Assembly: GCA_964486825.1 (NCBI GenBank)
Contig: CAZAQS010000002.1
Span: forward strand, 4,597-68,596
Reading direction: 5' to 3'
Length of the DNA: 64,000 nucleotides
Source of the DNA: CAZAQS01 sp964486825
GTDB lineage: Bacteria; Chloroflexota; Anaerolineae; Anaerolineales; UBA4823
Shown in pieces: positions 15,702 through 24,024 of the stretch. Within the stretch, counting starts at the first letter, position 1. Every line of letters begins with the position of its first letter. The translations under genes were made by a program, and so were the position numbers. Under the pieces are notes generated by a model that was not told the origin of the DNA, did no database searches, and worked only from the letters and a program-made list of their open reading frames with translations.

Positions 15702-16481
15702 ATGGAAGCAGTCAGAGAAAAACGTCCTAAAGAGCCTGCGCTGAGAGTGCACAATGTAAGTGCTATATTCCCGAATGGGAACGGTGGCTTACGTGTCCTG
15801 GAGCACCTAGCTTTTTCTGTGCTCCCCCAGCAATTCCTATGTGTTTTAGGCCCCTCGGGGAGTGGGAAGAGCACCTTGTTGCGTATAATCTCCGGGCTGC
15901 TGGCGCCAACCGAGGGGGAAGTGCTGTATGATGGAGATAGCATATCCGGTCCTCGCCGTGGTGTGGGCTTCGTTTTTCAAAAAGCAAACCTGATGCCCTG
16001 GCGAACGGTGCTGGAAAATATCATGCTGCCGCTGGAGCTGCAGATGCTTCCCCGGATGGAAGCCCTCCGCCAGGCGCAAGAGTTGGTAGATTTGGTTGGG
16101 TTAGGGGGGTTCGAAGATTCCTTGCCGCGTGACTTGTCGGGGGGCATGGCTCAAAGAGTAGCCATCGCAAGAGCTCTGGTGCACGATCCGGATATCCTGT
16201 TACTGGATGAACCATTTGGCTCATTGGACGCTCTGACTCGCGAGCGGATGGGGAATGAGCTGCTGCGGATCTGGCAGGTCCGCCGTAAGACGGTCGTGAT
16301 GGTTACCCACTCCATTTCTGAAGCCCTCTTCCTGGCAGACAGGGTGGTTGTGCTCAGCCCTCGTCCCGGGCGCCTGCGGTTGGACCTGGAGGTGACCCTG
16401 CCACGCCCTCGAGACGAGGAGATGATGTATACCACGGAGTTTGGACGGTTGTCGCGCATGCTTCGCTCGGCCATTGGATAG
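15702..16481 (+). CDS. ABC transporter ATP-binding protein, riboflavin operon
   Basis: A 259-residue NitT/TauT-type ABC ATPase. Walker A is GPSGSGKST (about residues 50-58), the Q-loop is VFQKANLMPWRTV, the signature is LSGGMAQRVAIARAL, Walker B is ILLLDEPFGSLDA and the switch His is in VTHSISEALFLADRV. It should energise the RibXY-like importer. Known RibXY descriptions emphasise the permease and binding protein; here the ATPase is encoded in the same operon, 7 bases after ribY. ATG 15702 follows GGAG. No other transporter genes are adjacent. Confidence 0.85.
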   Translation: MEAVREKRPKEPALRVHNVSAIFPNGNGGLRVLEHLAFSVLPQQFLCVLGPSGSGKSTLLRIISGLLAPTEGEVLYDGDSISGPRRGVGFVFQKANLMPWRTVLENIMLPLELQMLPRMEALRQAQELVDLVGLGGFEDSLPRDLSGGMAQRVAIARALVHDPDILLLDEPFGSLDALTRERMGNELLRIWQVRRKTVVMVTHSISEALFLADRVVVLSPRPGRLRLDLEVTLPRPRDEEMMYTTEFGRLSRMLRSAIG

Positions 16482-16603
16482 GATTTTGCCCTTCAATCTG
16501 GTCCCCTCAGGTAGAGTGAGAAATACGTTACTTTTATAACCTTCCTGATCCGATAACCCCGTGATAAGATTCAGCCCGATTTACACCTGTTCCCGAGGAA
16601 AGT

Positions 16604-17533
16604 ATGCCTAAGATCCTGCTCCTGATATTCGTCTTATCAGCTATTCTCAGCCCGCTCTCTCCCGCGCAAGCGCAAAGTCCAGTGGCCATCGAATCCCTCA
16701 AAGTTGAGCTTTGGCCAGAATACGACCAGCCCTCTATCCTGGTCATCTACCGTTTCTCCCTTTCTTCTGACTCCTCCCTGCCAGCCCAGTTGAAGCTTCG
16801 CATCCCCACAGCTGCCGGGGAACCATTCGCAGTGGCTGTAGGTCCAAGCAGCGATAGGGTAGCGGATGTCCCATATCAGCGTACGGTTATGGGAGAATGG
16901 ACGGAGGTCAGCTTTGCAGCGACCATGCCCTTCATCCAATTCGAATACTACGACCCAGGATTGGAAAGGCAAAATTCAGAGCGCTCCTTTGAGTATCACT
17001 GGACCGGAGATTATGGAGTGCAATCATTGGTTGTTGAGGTCCAGCAGCCGGTTGATGCTACAGATATGAGGATTTCCCCTAGTCTAGGAAGAGGGGAAAC
17101 CCGGGGAGATGGCCTGGTTTACTACACATCGCAGGTTGGTTCGTTGAGCGCTGGCCAAACCTTCTCGATCATCTTCGAATACCAGAAACCCCATGAGGTA
17201 TTAAGCGCCACGCGTTTGTCTGTTGAACCCAGCCAACCCCTTACTGCCGATACAACCGGTAGGATTCGCCTGGAAAGCTTCTTGCCCTGGGCGCTCGGAT
17301 TGCTGGGCTTGGTATTGATCGGAGGGGGAGGCTATTGGTATTGGCAGGTGGGACGCAGGGAGCCTCAATCGAGAGCAAAAACCAGGTCCAGAGGCCGGCG
17401 CCGGCAGGTAGAGCGGGCTGAAGAAGAGGAGGGGGAAATACCAGAGGCGGGTGTTTATTGCCACCAATGCGGCAAACGAGCTTCCTCAAATGATCGTTTC
17501 TGCCGCTCCTGCGGTACCCGTTTGCGGTCCTAA
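16604..17533 (+). CDS. membrane-anchored protein with C-terminal zinc ribbon
   Basis: A 309-residue protein with a signal peptide (residues 1-24, ending AQAQ), an extracytoplasmic beta-rich domain (about 25-215), one TM segment (about 224-247), an Arg/Glu-rich linker and a cytoplasmic zinc ribbon (CHQCG...CRSCG, about residues 285-305). The position just ahead of the ccm genes and the presence of another zinc-ribbon protein inside that cluster suggest a link with haem or cytochrome c handling, but the function is unknown. ATG 16604 follows CCCGAGG. A 207-base gap with a possible promoter separates it from ccmE. Confidence 0.65.
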   Translation: MPKILLLIFVLSAILSPLSPAQAQSPVAIESLKVELWPEYDQPSILVIYRFSLSSDSSLPAQLKLRIPTAAGEPFAVAVGPSSDRVADVPYQRTVMGEWTEVSFAATMPFIQFEYYDPGLERQNSERSFEYHWTGDYGVQSLVVEVQQPVDATDMRISPSLGRGETRGDGLVYYTSQVGSLSAGQTFSIIFEYQKPHEVLSATRLSVEPSQPLTADTTGRIRLESFLPWALGLLGLVLIGGGGYWYWQVGRREPQSRAKTRSRGRRRQVERAEEEEGEIPEAGVYCHQCGKRASSNDRFCRSCGTRLRS

Positions 17534-17679
17534 GCAGGCGCTCCCGGTTCGTGAAAAGGTTCTCATTTGCTTTTTTACTTCATCTTAGATTGTATTAATC
17601 AAGGGTTATAAAAACTACGTTACACTATAAACGAATTCGCCAAATCTGTCCCTTAGTTTTGTCGTGTAATTCGGACTGA

Positions 17680-17708
17680 TTGTGTAAAATCATAGGCATT
17701 ATTAGAAT
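17680..17708 (+). promoter_or_regulatory. possible promoter of the ccm operon
   Basis: TTGTGT (17680-17685), 17 bases, TAGAAT (17703-17708), 32 bases upstream of the ccmE start. Both elements deviate from consensus, so this is a weak call based mainly on position. Confidence 0.35.
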
Positions 17709-17740
17709 TCTAGCTATCATCCTATTTGGAGGTCTTGGGA

Positions 17741-18250
17741 ATGGAACAGACGCTGAAACGTCCAGGGGGTTTACAAAACCGTGCCAAGTTTCTTGCAGGG
17801 GGCTTATTGATTATAGCCGCCGTTGTGTATCTCATTTTTTCATCCACTCAACTTAATGCCCAATACTTCTTGACTGTAAATGAACTGGCTGCCAGGGCTG
17901 AAGGCGCATATGACAGGCATATCCGGGTATCGGGCGCTGTCCTGGGTGATACTATCCAGTATGACTCTCAATCGCTAACCCTGAGATTTACAGTCGCACA
18001 TGTCCCCGGAAGCAACCGCGAGATCAATGAGCAGGGTGGCCTGGCAAAGGTCCTGCACGACGCAGTCAATGACCCCAATCGAGCTCGCATTCCGGTTGTT
18101 TATAATGGGCCTAAGCCAGACCTTCTCCAGCACGAAGCTCAAGCAATTATGACCGGGCAGTTGGGTGACGATGGAATATTTTATGCAGAAGAGCTGTTAT
18201 TAAAGTGCCCGACCAAATACGAAGAATCGGTTGGTGAACAGGCAGGGTAA
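17741..18250 (+). CDS. ccmE: cytochrome c maturation haem chaperone CcmE (CxxxY type)
   Basis: A 169-residue periplasmic-side haem chaperone anchored by one TM segment (about residues 19-38). The OB-fold core shows the family pattern YFLTVNEL...RHIRVSGAV...LRFTVAHV...IPVVYNGPKPDLL...EAQAIMTGQL. Classical CcmE binds haem through His in HxxxY. Here the site reads CPTKY, so cysteine replaces histidine, as in the archaeal and delta-proteobacterial variant System I. GGAGG at 17729-17733 marks ATG 17741 as the start, not the in-frame TTG at 17726. It leads the ccm operon. Confidence 0.88.
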   Translation: MEQTLKRPGGLQNRAKFLAGGLLIIAAVVYLIFSSTQLNAQYFLTVNELAARAEGAYDRHIRVSGAVLGDTIQYDSQSLTLRFTVAHVPGSNREINEQGGLAKVLHDAVNDPNRARIPVVYNGPKPDLLQHEAQAIMTGQLGDDGIFYAEELLLKCPTKYEESVGEQAG

Positions 18251-18315
18251 ATAGCTCGATAACTAATTGCCATTTAGATGGGTATGCTTTTCGATAGATC
18301 TGGGAGCCATAATTT

Positions 18316-20382
18316 ATGATAGCCAATTTAGGATTCGGTGCGTTATTCATTACTTTCCTGGTTTCGATCTATGGAGTAGCAGCCGCCATTTACGGGGTGC
18401 GGAAAAACGCACATGAATGGGTTGAGAGCGCTCGGATAGCCATGCTGTTGACTTTCCCTCTGCTCACCCTTTCCGCTCTAAGCCTGATCATTCTGCTGAT
18501 CACAGAGCAGTACCAGGTAGAGTATGTGGCTCTGGTAAGCAGCAGAAGCATGCCCATGTATTTGAAGGTGACTGCTCTATGGGGTGGCCAGGCGGGCTCC
18601 TTGCTATTCTGGTCCTGGCTGATGTCTGTTTTCGCATCTGCTGTTACCCTAAGGAAATGGCACCGCGACCGGGAGCTTCTCCCCTGGGTGATCGTGGTTT
18701 CTTTGGTTACACTGGGGTTTTTCCTCGTGATGATCATTTTCTTTGAAAATCCTTTCGACCGGTTGTGGGAGAGCGCGACGGCAATCACAGCCTCGATCTT
18801 GCGGCCAGCGGGTAGCCTTCCGTATATCCCGCGGGATGGAAACGGGCTAAACCCCTTGCTGCGACACCCGGGCATGATTATTCACCCTCCAATGCTGTAC
18901 CTGGGATTTGTCGCTTTTGTGATCCCCTTTGCATTTGCGATCGCTGCCCTGGTTACAGGTCGTACCGATGACCGCTGGATCCGAATCACCCGCCGTTGGA
19001 CGCTGGTGGCCTGGCTGTTTCTCTCGCTGGGCCTGGTTCTGGGCAGCCGTTGGGCCTACGATGTGTTGGGTTGGGGAGGGTACTGGGCCTGGGATCCGGT
19101 GGAAATTGCTGCGTTCATGCCATGGCTTTCCGGTACGGCCTTTCTACACTCCGTCATGATCCAGGAAAAGCGCGGCATGCTGAAACACTGGAACATGGTC
19201 CTGATCATCCTAACCTATTCATTGGTAATTTTCGGTACTTTCCTGACTCGATCGGGTGTGCTTTCTTCGGTGCACGCCTTCGCCCAAAGCGCTATCGGGC
19301 CGCTCTTCTTTCTGTTCATCGGGGTCACCTTCGTGACATCACTCGCCCTGCTTTTACATCGTTGGGGTGAGCTGAAATCAGAAGGTTCCATGACATCGAT
19401 GTTCTCGAGGGAAGCATTGTTTTTATTGAATAACCTGCTCTTTATGGGCATACTGGTGGTATGTTTTTGGGGTGTCATCTTCCCCTTGATCTCAGAGTTG
19501 TTCAATGGGGAGAAGGTTACGGTTGGACCACCTTACTACCAACAAGCTACCGGACCGCTCTTTGCCGGGTTGCTGCTCTTGATGGGAATTGCCCCTCTGG
19601 CAGCCTGGCGACATTCAAGCTCAAAGACCCTAGGTAAAGCCATTTGGAAGCCTTTCCTGGCTTCCTTGGTTGTTGTTGGTGTAACCCTGTATTCAGGTGT
19701 CAGGCAGCCGGCCGCCCTGCTGGGAATATGGCTCTCAGCGCTGGTCATTTTCGTGACCTTGTATGAGTTCTGGCGGGGAGCTTACGCCCGCCATCGAAAG
19801 AATGGGGAAAGCCTGCCCGTTGCGTTATGGCGCCTGGCTGGACGTAACCGTAGGAGGTATGGAGGTTATATCATCCACCTGGGGGTGGTATTGATGGCCA
19901 TTGGTATCATCGGCATCGAGGTTTTCCAGTCTGAGACCCAGGGCACTGTCCCCCAAGGCGGTGAATTGCGCCTGGGTCAGTACCGCATGACCTACAATTC
20001 CCTGGCTATGTGGGATACGAACGATGGCCGTAATGTTGCCCGGGCAGTTGTCAGTGTGTACAAGGATGACAAGTACATGGGCGACCTGTACCCCCGCCGG
20101 GATTACTATTATGAATCTCAACAGCCTATGACCATCCCCGGGGTACGCAGTACTCTGGAGGATGACTTCTATGTGCTGTTGGTTGATTGGGAGCCCATTT
20201 CTACCCAGGGTGCGACCTTTAAGGTCTTTCACAATCCCCTGATCAATTGGCTGTGGATCGGAGGATGGGTTTTCATTCTCGGGACGATGGTGGCAGCCTG
20301 GCCCGAGCATGAGAAGGAACCGGCCAAAGTGCGCGCACGTACTCCCGTTCCCTCTTCCAAGACCTCCAGGACGACTGCTTAA
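18316..20382 (+). CDS. ccmF: cytochrome c haem lyase CcmF
   Basis: A 688-residue multipass membrane protein that attaches haem from CcmE to apocytochrome CxxCH motifs. The tryptophan-rich WWD-type motif reads WGGYWAWDPVE (about residues 252-262), and the flanking MPWLSGTAFLHS helix and SGVLSSVHAF segment with its haem-ligand histidine are in place. The C-terminal periplasmic region (about 560-650) contains VLLVDWEP as expected. Length is normal for the family. The gene lies 65 bases after ccmE and 6 bases before ccmH, consistent with one operon. Confidence 0.93.
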   Translation: MIANLGFGALFITFLVSIYGVAAAIYGVRKNAHEWVESARIAMLLTFPLLTLSALSLIILLITEQYQVEYVALVSSRSMPMYLKVTALWGGQAGSLLFWSWLMSVFASAVTLRKWHRDRELLPWVIVVSLVTLGFFLVMIIFFENPFDRLWESATAITASILRPAGSLPYIPRDGNGLNPLLRHPGMIIHPPMLYLGFVAFVIPFAFAIAALVTGRTDDRWIRITRRWTLVAWLFLSLGLVLGSRWAYDVLGWGGYWAWDPVEIAAFMPWLSGTAFLHSVMIQEKRGMLKHWNMVLIILTYSLVIFGTFLTRSGVLSSVHAFAQSAIGPLFFLFIGVTFVTSLALLLHRWGELKSEGSMTSMFSREALFLLNNLLFMGILVVCFWGVIFPLISELFNGEKVTVGPPYYQQATGPLFAGLLLLMGIAPLAAWRHSSSKTLGKAIWKPFLASLVVVGVTLYSGVRQPAALLGIWLSALVIFVTLYEFWRGAYARHRKNGESLPVALWRLAGRNRRRYGGYIIHLGVVLMAIGIIGIEVFQSETQGTVPQGGELRLGQYRMTYNSLAMWDTNDGRNVARAVVSVYKDDKYMGDLYPRRDYYYESQQPMTIPGVRSTLEDDFYVLLVDWEPISTQGATFKVFHNPLINWLWIGGWVFILGTMVAAWPEHEKEPAKVRARTPVPSSKTSRTTA

Positions 20383-20388
20383 GACGTT

Positions 20389-20865
20389 ATGAAACATTTG
20401 TCATTGTTCTCGCTACTTGTGATTGGTCTGGCGCTCATTTTTACTGGAGCAGCGCTTGCACAAGAAACTGTGCCCTCGGATGATGAGGTGAATGCTATCG
20501 CAAAAGAGATCTACTGTCCGGTATGTGAAAACACTCCCCTGGATGTTTGTCCTACTCAAGTTTGCTCTCAATGGCGTGAGTTGATCCGCGAGCAGCTTGC
20601 CATGGGGTGGAGCGATTTGCAAATCCGCCAGTATTTTGTCAACCAGTACGGGGATCGGGTCCTGGCTACTCCGCCTGCGCGTGGGTTCAACTGGCTTGTA
20701 TATATCCTTCCGCCGCTAGCTATTCTAGCGGGCGTCTTCGTCCTGGTCCGGACCATCAGAAATTGGAAAAAGCCACTTACGGATATAGACGTGGAGACAG
20801 CAGTTACGATCGAAGAAGGCGATGAGTATGTGGCGCGCCTGGAACAAGAGCTTCGCAATCGTTGA
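20389..20865 (+). CDS. ccmH: CcmH-like thiol oxidoreductase with four cysteines
   Basis: A 158-residue protein with a signal peptide (residues 1-24), the CcmH helical bundle and one C-terminal TM segment (about 105-124). CcmH reduces apocytochrome cysteines before haem attachment. The usual LRCxxC is replaced by IYCPVC and is followed within 15 residues by DVCPTQVC, giving four cysteines. The downstream WSDLQIRQYFVNQYGDRVL helix is typical. Extra cysteines may form a second redox pair or bind metal, which is inference. Codons overlap no neighbour. CcmG-like thioredoxin follows 54 bases later. Confidence 0.85.
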   Translation: MKHLSLFSLLVIGLALIFTGAALAQETVPSDDEVNAIAKEIYCPVCENTPLDVCPTQVCSQWRELIREQLAMGWSDLQIRQYFVNQYGDRVLATPPARGFNWLVYILPPLAILAGVFVLVRTIRNWKKPLTDIDVETAVTIEEGDEYVARLEQELRNR

Positions 20866-20919
20866 AGCTTGGCATTCAATTCCCTGGAAAGGCCTGGATA
20901 GATTGAGAGAAAGAGAAGG

Positions 20920-21501
20920 ATGACTGAATTTTCTCAGGATAAACCTTTACAAAAGACTGAGGTGGAAACGAAAACCGGCGCCCGCCGCACAGGCCATTTG
21001 CTGGCTTGGGGAGGGCTGTTGGTCCTACTTGCCATTTTAGCGCTAGGTCTGGATCGTTCTCAAAAAGGACCTGTCTCTGAGGGACAGCGTGCTCCTAACT
21101 TTACTTTGACCACCTTCGATGGGGAAGAAATTACTTTGGAATCCCTGCGTGGGAAGGCAGTCGTGGTTAATTTCTGGGCATCCTGGTGTAAACCGTGTGA
21201 ACAAGAGGCCGCCGATCTAGAGAAAGCCTGGCGAAATTACGAGCCCACGGGCAAGGTCATGTTCTTGGGCGTAGATTATATCGATACTGAACCGGAAGCA
21301 AAGGCTTACCTGGAAAAGTTTGACATTACCTATCCGAACGGCCCGGATATACGGACGAGGATTTCGCAAGCTTACCGAATTGCAGGCGTTCCAGAAACCT
21401 ACTTCATTAATCAGGAAGGCGAGGTTATCTATAAAAAAATCGGTCCCTTCACCCGTTATGAAGACATTACCAGGGTTATCGACTCCATGCTCCAGCCTTG
21501 A
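20920..21501 (+). CDS. ccmG: membrane-anchored thioredoxin-like protein (CcmG/ResA/DsbE type)
   Basis: A 193-residue TlpA-like protein with one N-terminal TM segment (about residues 26-44) and a periplasmic thioredoxin fold. The active site is WASWCKPC (about residues 86-93), and the cis-proline loop reads GVPETYFI. The central insert and the EQEAADL stretch match reductants that keep CcmH and apocytochrome c thiols reduced. ATG 20920 follows AGAGAAGG. Position between ccmH and the CcmI-like gene supports the CcmG role over general TlpA function. Confidence 0.85.
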   Translation: MTEFSQDKPLQKTEVETKTGARRTGHLLAWGGLLVLLAILALGLDRSQKGPVSEGQRAPNFTLTTFDGEEITLESLRGKAVVVNFWASWCKPCEQEAADLEKAWRNYEPTGKVMFLGVDYIDTEPEAKAYLEKFDITYPNGPDIRTRISQAYRIAGVPETYFINQEGEVIYKKIGPFTRYEDITRVIDSMLQP

Positions 21502-21534
21502 ACAGGCTGAACTACCTTCTCTGACTATTCGATT

Positions 21535-22086
21535 ATGGACATTGGCTCAATTTTCCTGATCCTCGCAATGCTGGCAGTTGTTGTCTTGCTGGTCAGCCGC
21601 CCGTTGTTTTCACGTAAAAACTTACCGGTCTTTGAGCTTACTGACCGGCAAGACCACGAGTATTCGGCGCTCCTGGCGGAGCGCGATCGGGTGCTGTTGG
21701 CGCTGGAAGAGCTGGACTTCGACTATACCATGGGTAAGATCCCCGAAGAGGATTATCCATCTCAACGCGCTCAACTACTTCAGACCGGAGCAGAGATTCT
21801 CCGAAGGCTGGATGAGTTTAATGTATCCGGAAAGAGAGCCATTGATGAGAATCCCGAAGCTCGGATAGAAGCTTCCCTTTCAGAGAAGCGCACAGTTCGT
21901 CCGGCTCCTGCTGCTGTCGGGACAGCCATAAATGGAGGTGAAGGCGCGGATGACGATCTGGAGGTATTGATCGCCACCCGTAGACGCGCAAGGGAGGGAA
22001 AATCCGCCGGGTTCTGTCCTCAATGCGGTGGGGCCCTTCAAAAGGCGGATCGCTTTTGTCCCAAGTGTGGGGCCACGGTCAAGTGA
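21535..22086 (+). CDS. CcmI-like helical protein with C-terminal zinc ribbon
   Basis: A 183-residue protein with one N-terminal TM segment (about residues 5-22) and a helical hairpin (about 38-95) containing LLALEELDFDYTMGKIPEEDY, given here as 21 residues in two joined helices (LLALEELDFDY and TMGKIPEEDY). That pattern resembles the N-terminus of CcmI. A flexible linker follows, then a double-CxxC zinc ribbon (CPQCG...CPKCG, about 162-180). True CcmI has a TPR domain that holds apocytochrome c; here the zinc ribbon replaces it. A role in handling apocytochromes is inferred from location and the shared hairpin. Confidence 0.6.
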   Translation: MDIGSIFLILAMLAVVVLLVSRPLFSRKNLPVFELTDRQDHEYSALLAERDRVLLALEELDFDYTMGKIPEEDYPSQRAQLLQTGAEILRRLDEFNVSGKRAIDENPEARIEASLSEKRTVRPAPAAVGTAINGGEGADDDLEVLIATRRRAREGKSAGFCPQCGGALQKADRFCPKCGATVK

Positions 22087-22121
22087 AACAGCTCACCCAA
22101 ATTCCTTTTCTTTCCTTTCAG

Positions 22122-24008
22122 ATGTTTATGAAGAGAATCCGATTGGTTCTGATTACGGGCCTTGTGCTGATCCTGTCTGCCTGCTCCATTTCCCTGGCGG
22201 AGGACATCGCCCCGCCACCTGGTGCGCAGCAACAACCAGCCCCGGCTGAGCAGAGCCAGCAAGTCAGCGGACCTCATTATCCCTTAGTGCCTCCTAACCC
22301 AGAAAATGGCGCTCCCATCTATGCCGAGAAGTGCGCTCCCTGCCATGGGGATACCGGGCAGGGGGATGGCCCCCAGGCTTCTCAGCTGCCCAACCCAACC
22401 ACACCTATTGGCTCCAGAGAAGTAGCCCGCAGGGCATCTCCCCAAGACTGGTATGCTGTCGTAACCAACGGCAACATGGAGCGTTTGATGCCTCCCTTCA
22501 CCAGTTTATCCGATACTGAGCGTTGGGATGTGGTCGCGTATGCTTATACGTTAAGCATGACTGAAGAGGAGCTGGCACTTGGTAAGGAAATCTACCAGGC
22601 GAACTGCGCCGCATGCCATGGCGAGAACGGGAATGGTAGAGGTTCTCAAGCCAGTAGCCTGTCTACTCCACCCTCAGATTTTACAAGCCAGGCATTCATT
22701 GCGCAGTACTCAACTGCCAATTTTTATCAGGCTGTCTCGGATGGATCAGCCGGAGATATGCATGCCTTCGAAGGTGTTCTGGAAGAGGATGAGATTTGGG
22801 CAGTCTCCTCCTATGTACGTAGCCTGGGATTTTCCAGCAGTGACGCATCTGAAATGGCGGAGTCAACCGCCCCCGCTCAACCCTCTTCCGATGAGCCCGC
22901 TACCACCGCCGAAATGGGGGAGGGCAAAGTTCGCGGTACGATCTTCAACGGTTCCGGTGGAGGGCTGCCTGAAGACCTGATCATCACGCTCCACGCTTTT
23001 GACGGCATGCAGATCGTATACACCGATACCACTACTCCCCTTGAGGATGGCTCCTACCAGTTTGAAAACGTAGAAATGGCGCCTGAGCGCCGGTTCTTGG
23101 TTTCCACTGAATACGGTCAGGCCACTTATATTTCAAGCCTGGCATCCGTAGACGTGGGAGGCCAGGATATCGCTCTGGATGTGACCGTTTACGATACGAC
23201 CTCCGATCTTTCTGGTCTATCCGTCGAGCGGCTGCATATCTTCTTTGAATTTGGTGAGGAAGAGATCGTCCAAGTTGTGCAATTGTTCATCTTTGCCAAC
23301 GATAGTAATAAAACCATCATCCCGTTTCACGACGGTGGACCGGTAGTAGAATTTGCGCTCCCAGAAGGGGCTATGAACCTGCAGTTTCAGGATGGAGTCC
23401 TGGGCGAGCGCTACCTCCAGACACCCACCGGTTTTGCGGATACAGTCGCTGTCCGTCCTGGATCGGGGGAATACCAGGTCTTGTTTGCTTTCGATATGCC
23501 TTATAAGCGGAAGCTTGATATCGTCCAACCGATCAATCTTCCTGTTGAAGCAGCCGTCGTTATGCTCCCTGAAGATGGGGTGAAAGTACGCAGTGACGTC
23601 CTTGTCGATGAAGGGCCACGTCCTGTGCAGGGAAGGACGTTGCGCATCTTCAGCGCCAATAATTTGGAAGCAGGCAGTATTCTGGATATCAACCTGTCTG
23701 GCGGCCTGGGCTCGGGTTTTTCGCTCACATCAGACTCGAATACCAGCCTCGTGATTGGCCTGGGTTCTTTCGGTCTGGTGATGATTATCGCCGGTGTCTG
23801 GCTTTTCTTCCGGAACCAGGACAAAACTCGTAACCTGGAAGGAGAGCTGGAAGAGGAGACAGAGCAGTACACTGAGGATGACGTCGATAGCTTAATGGAT
23901 GCCATTATCGCCCTGGATGACCTTTATGCCGAAGGGCAGCTGCCTGAAGAAGCTTATCGCAAGCGTAGGGCGGAGTTAAAAGAACGCTTGAAGGAGATTT
24001 CGGGCTAG
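22122..24008 (+). CDS. dihaem cytochrome c lipoprotein with C-terminal TM and CcmI-like hairpin
   Basis: A 628-residue exported lipoprotein. The signal peptide ends in LILSACS. Two class I cytochrome c domains carry CAPCH (about residue 72) and CAACH (about residue 160) haem sites, each with a plausible Met ligand downstream (ERLMPPF and GDMHAFEG). A Ser/Pro linker leads to beta-rich domains (about 265-540). A TM segment (about 545-570) and a cytoplasmic tail ending in a LDDLYAEGQLPEEAYRKRR hairpin follow. The reading frame extends upstream into the previous gene; the ATG at 22122 or 22128 gives the proper signal peptide. It is probably a substrate of the surrounding ccm system. Confidence 0.75.
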   Translation: MFMKRIRLVLITGLVLILSACSISLAEDIAPPPGAQQQPAPAEQSQQVSGPHYPLVPPNPENGAPIYAEKCAPCHGDTGQGDGPQASQLPNPTTPIGSREVARRASPQDWYAVVTNGNMERLMPPFTSLSDTERWDVVAYAYTLSMTEEELALGKEIYQANCAACHGENGNGRGSQASSLSTPPSDFTSQAFIAQYSTANFYQAVSDGSAGDMHAFEGVLEEDEIWAVSSYVRSLGFSSSDASEMAESTAPAQPSSDEPATTAEMGEGKVRGTIFNGSGGGLPEDLIITLHAFDGMQIVYTDTTTPLEDGSYQFENVEMAPERRFLVSTEYGQATYISSLASVDVGGQDIALDVTVYDTTSDLSGLSVERLHIFFEFGEEEIVQVVQLFIFANDSNKTIIPFHDGGPVVEFALPEGAMNLQFQDGVLGERYLQTPTGFADTVAVRPGSGEYQVLFAFDMPYKRKLDIVQPINLPVEAAVVMLPEDGVKVRSDVLVDEGPRPVQGRTLRIFSANNLEAGSILDINLSGGLGSGFSLTSDSNTSLVIGLGSFGLVMIIAGVWLFFRNQDKTRNLEGELEEETEQYTEDDVDSLMDAIIALDDLYAEGQLPEEAYRKRRAELKERLKEISG

Positions 24009-24024
24009 CCGGACTTTAGATCCT

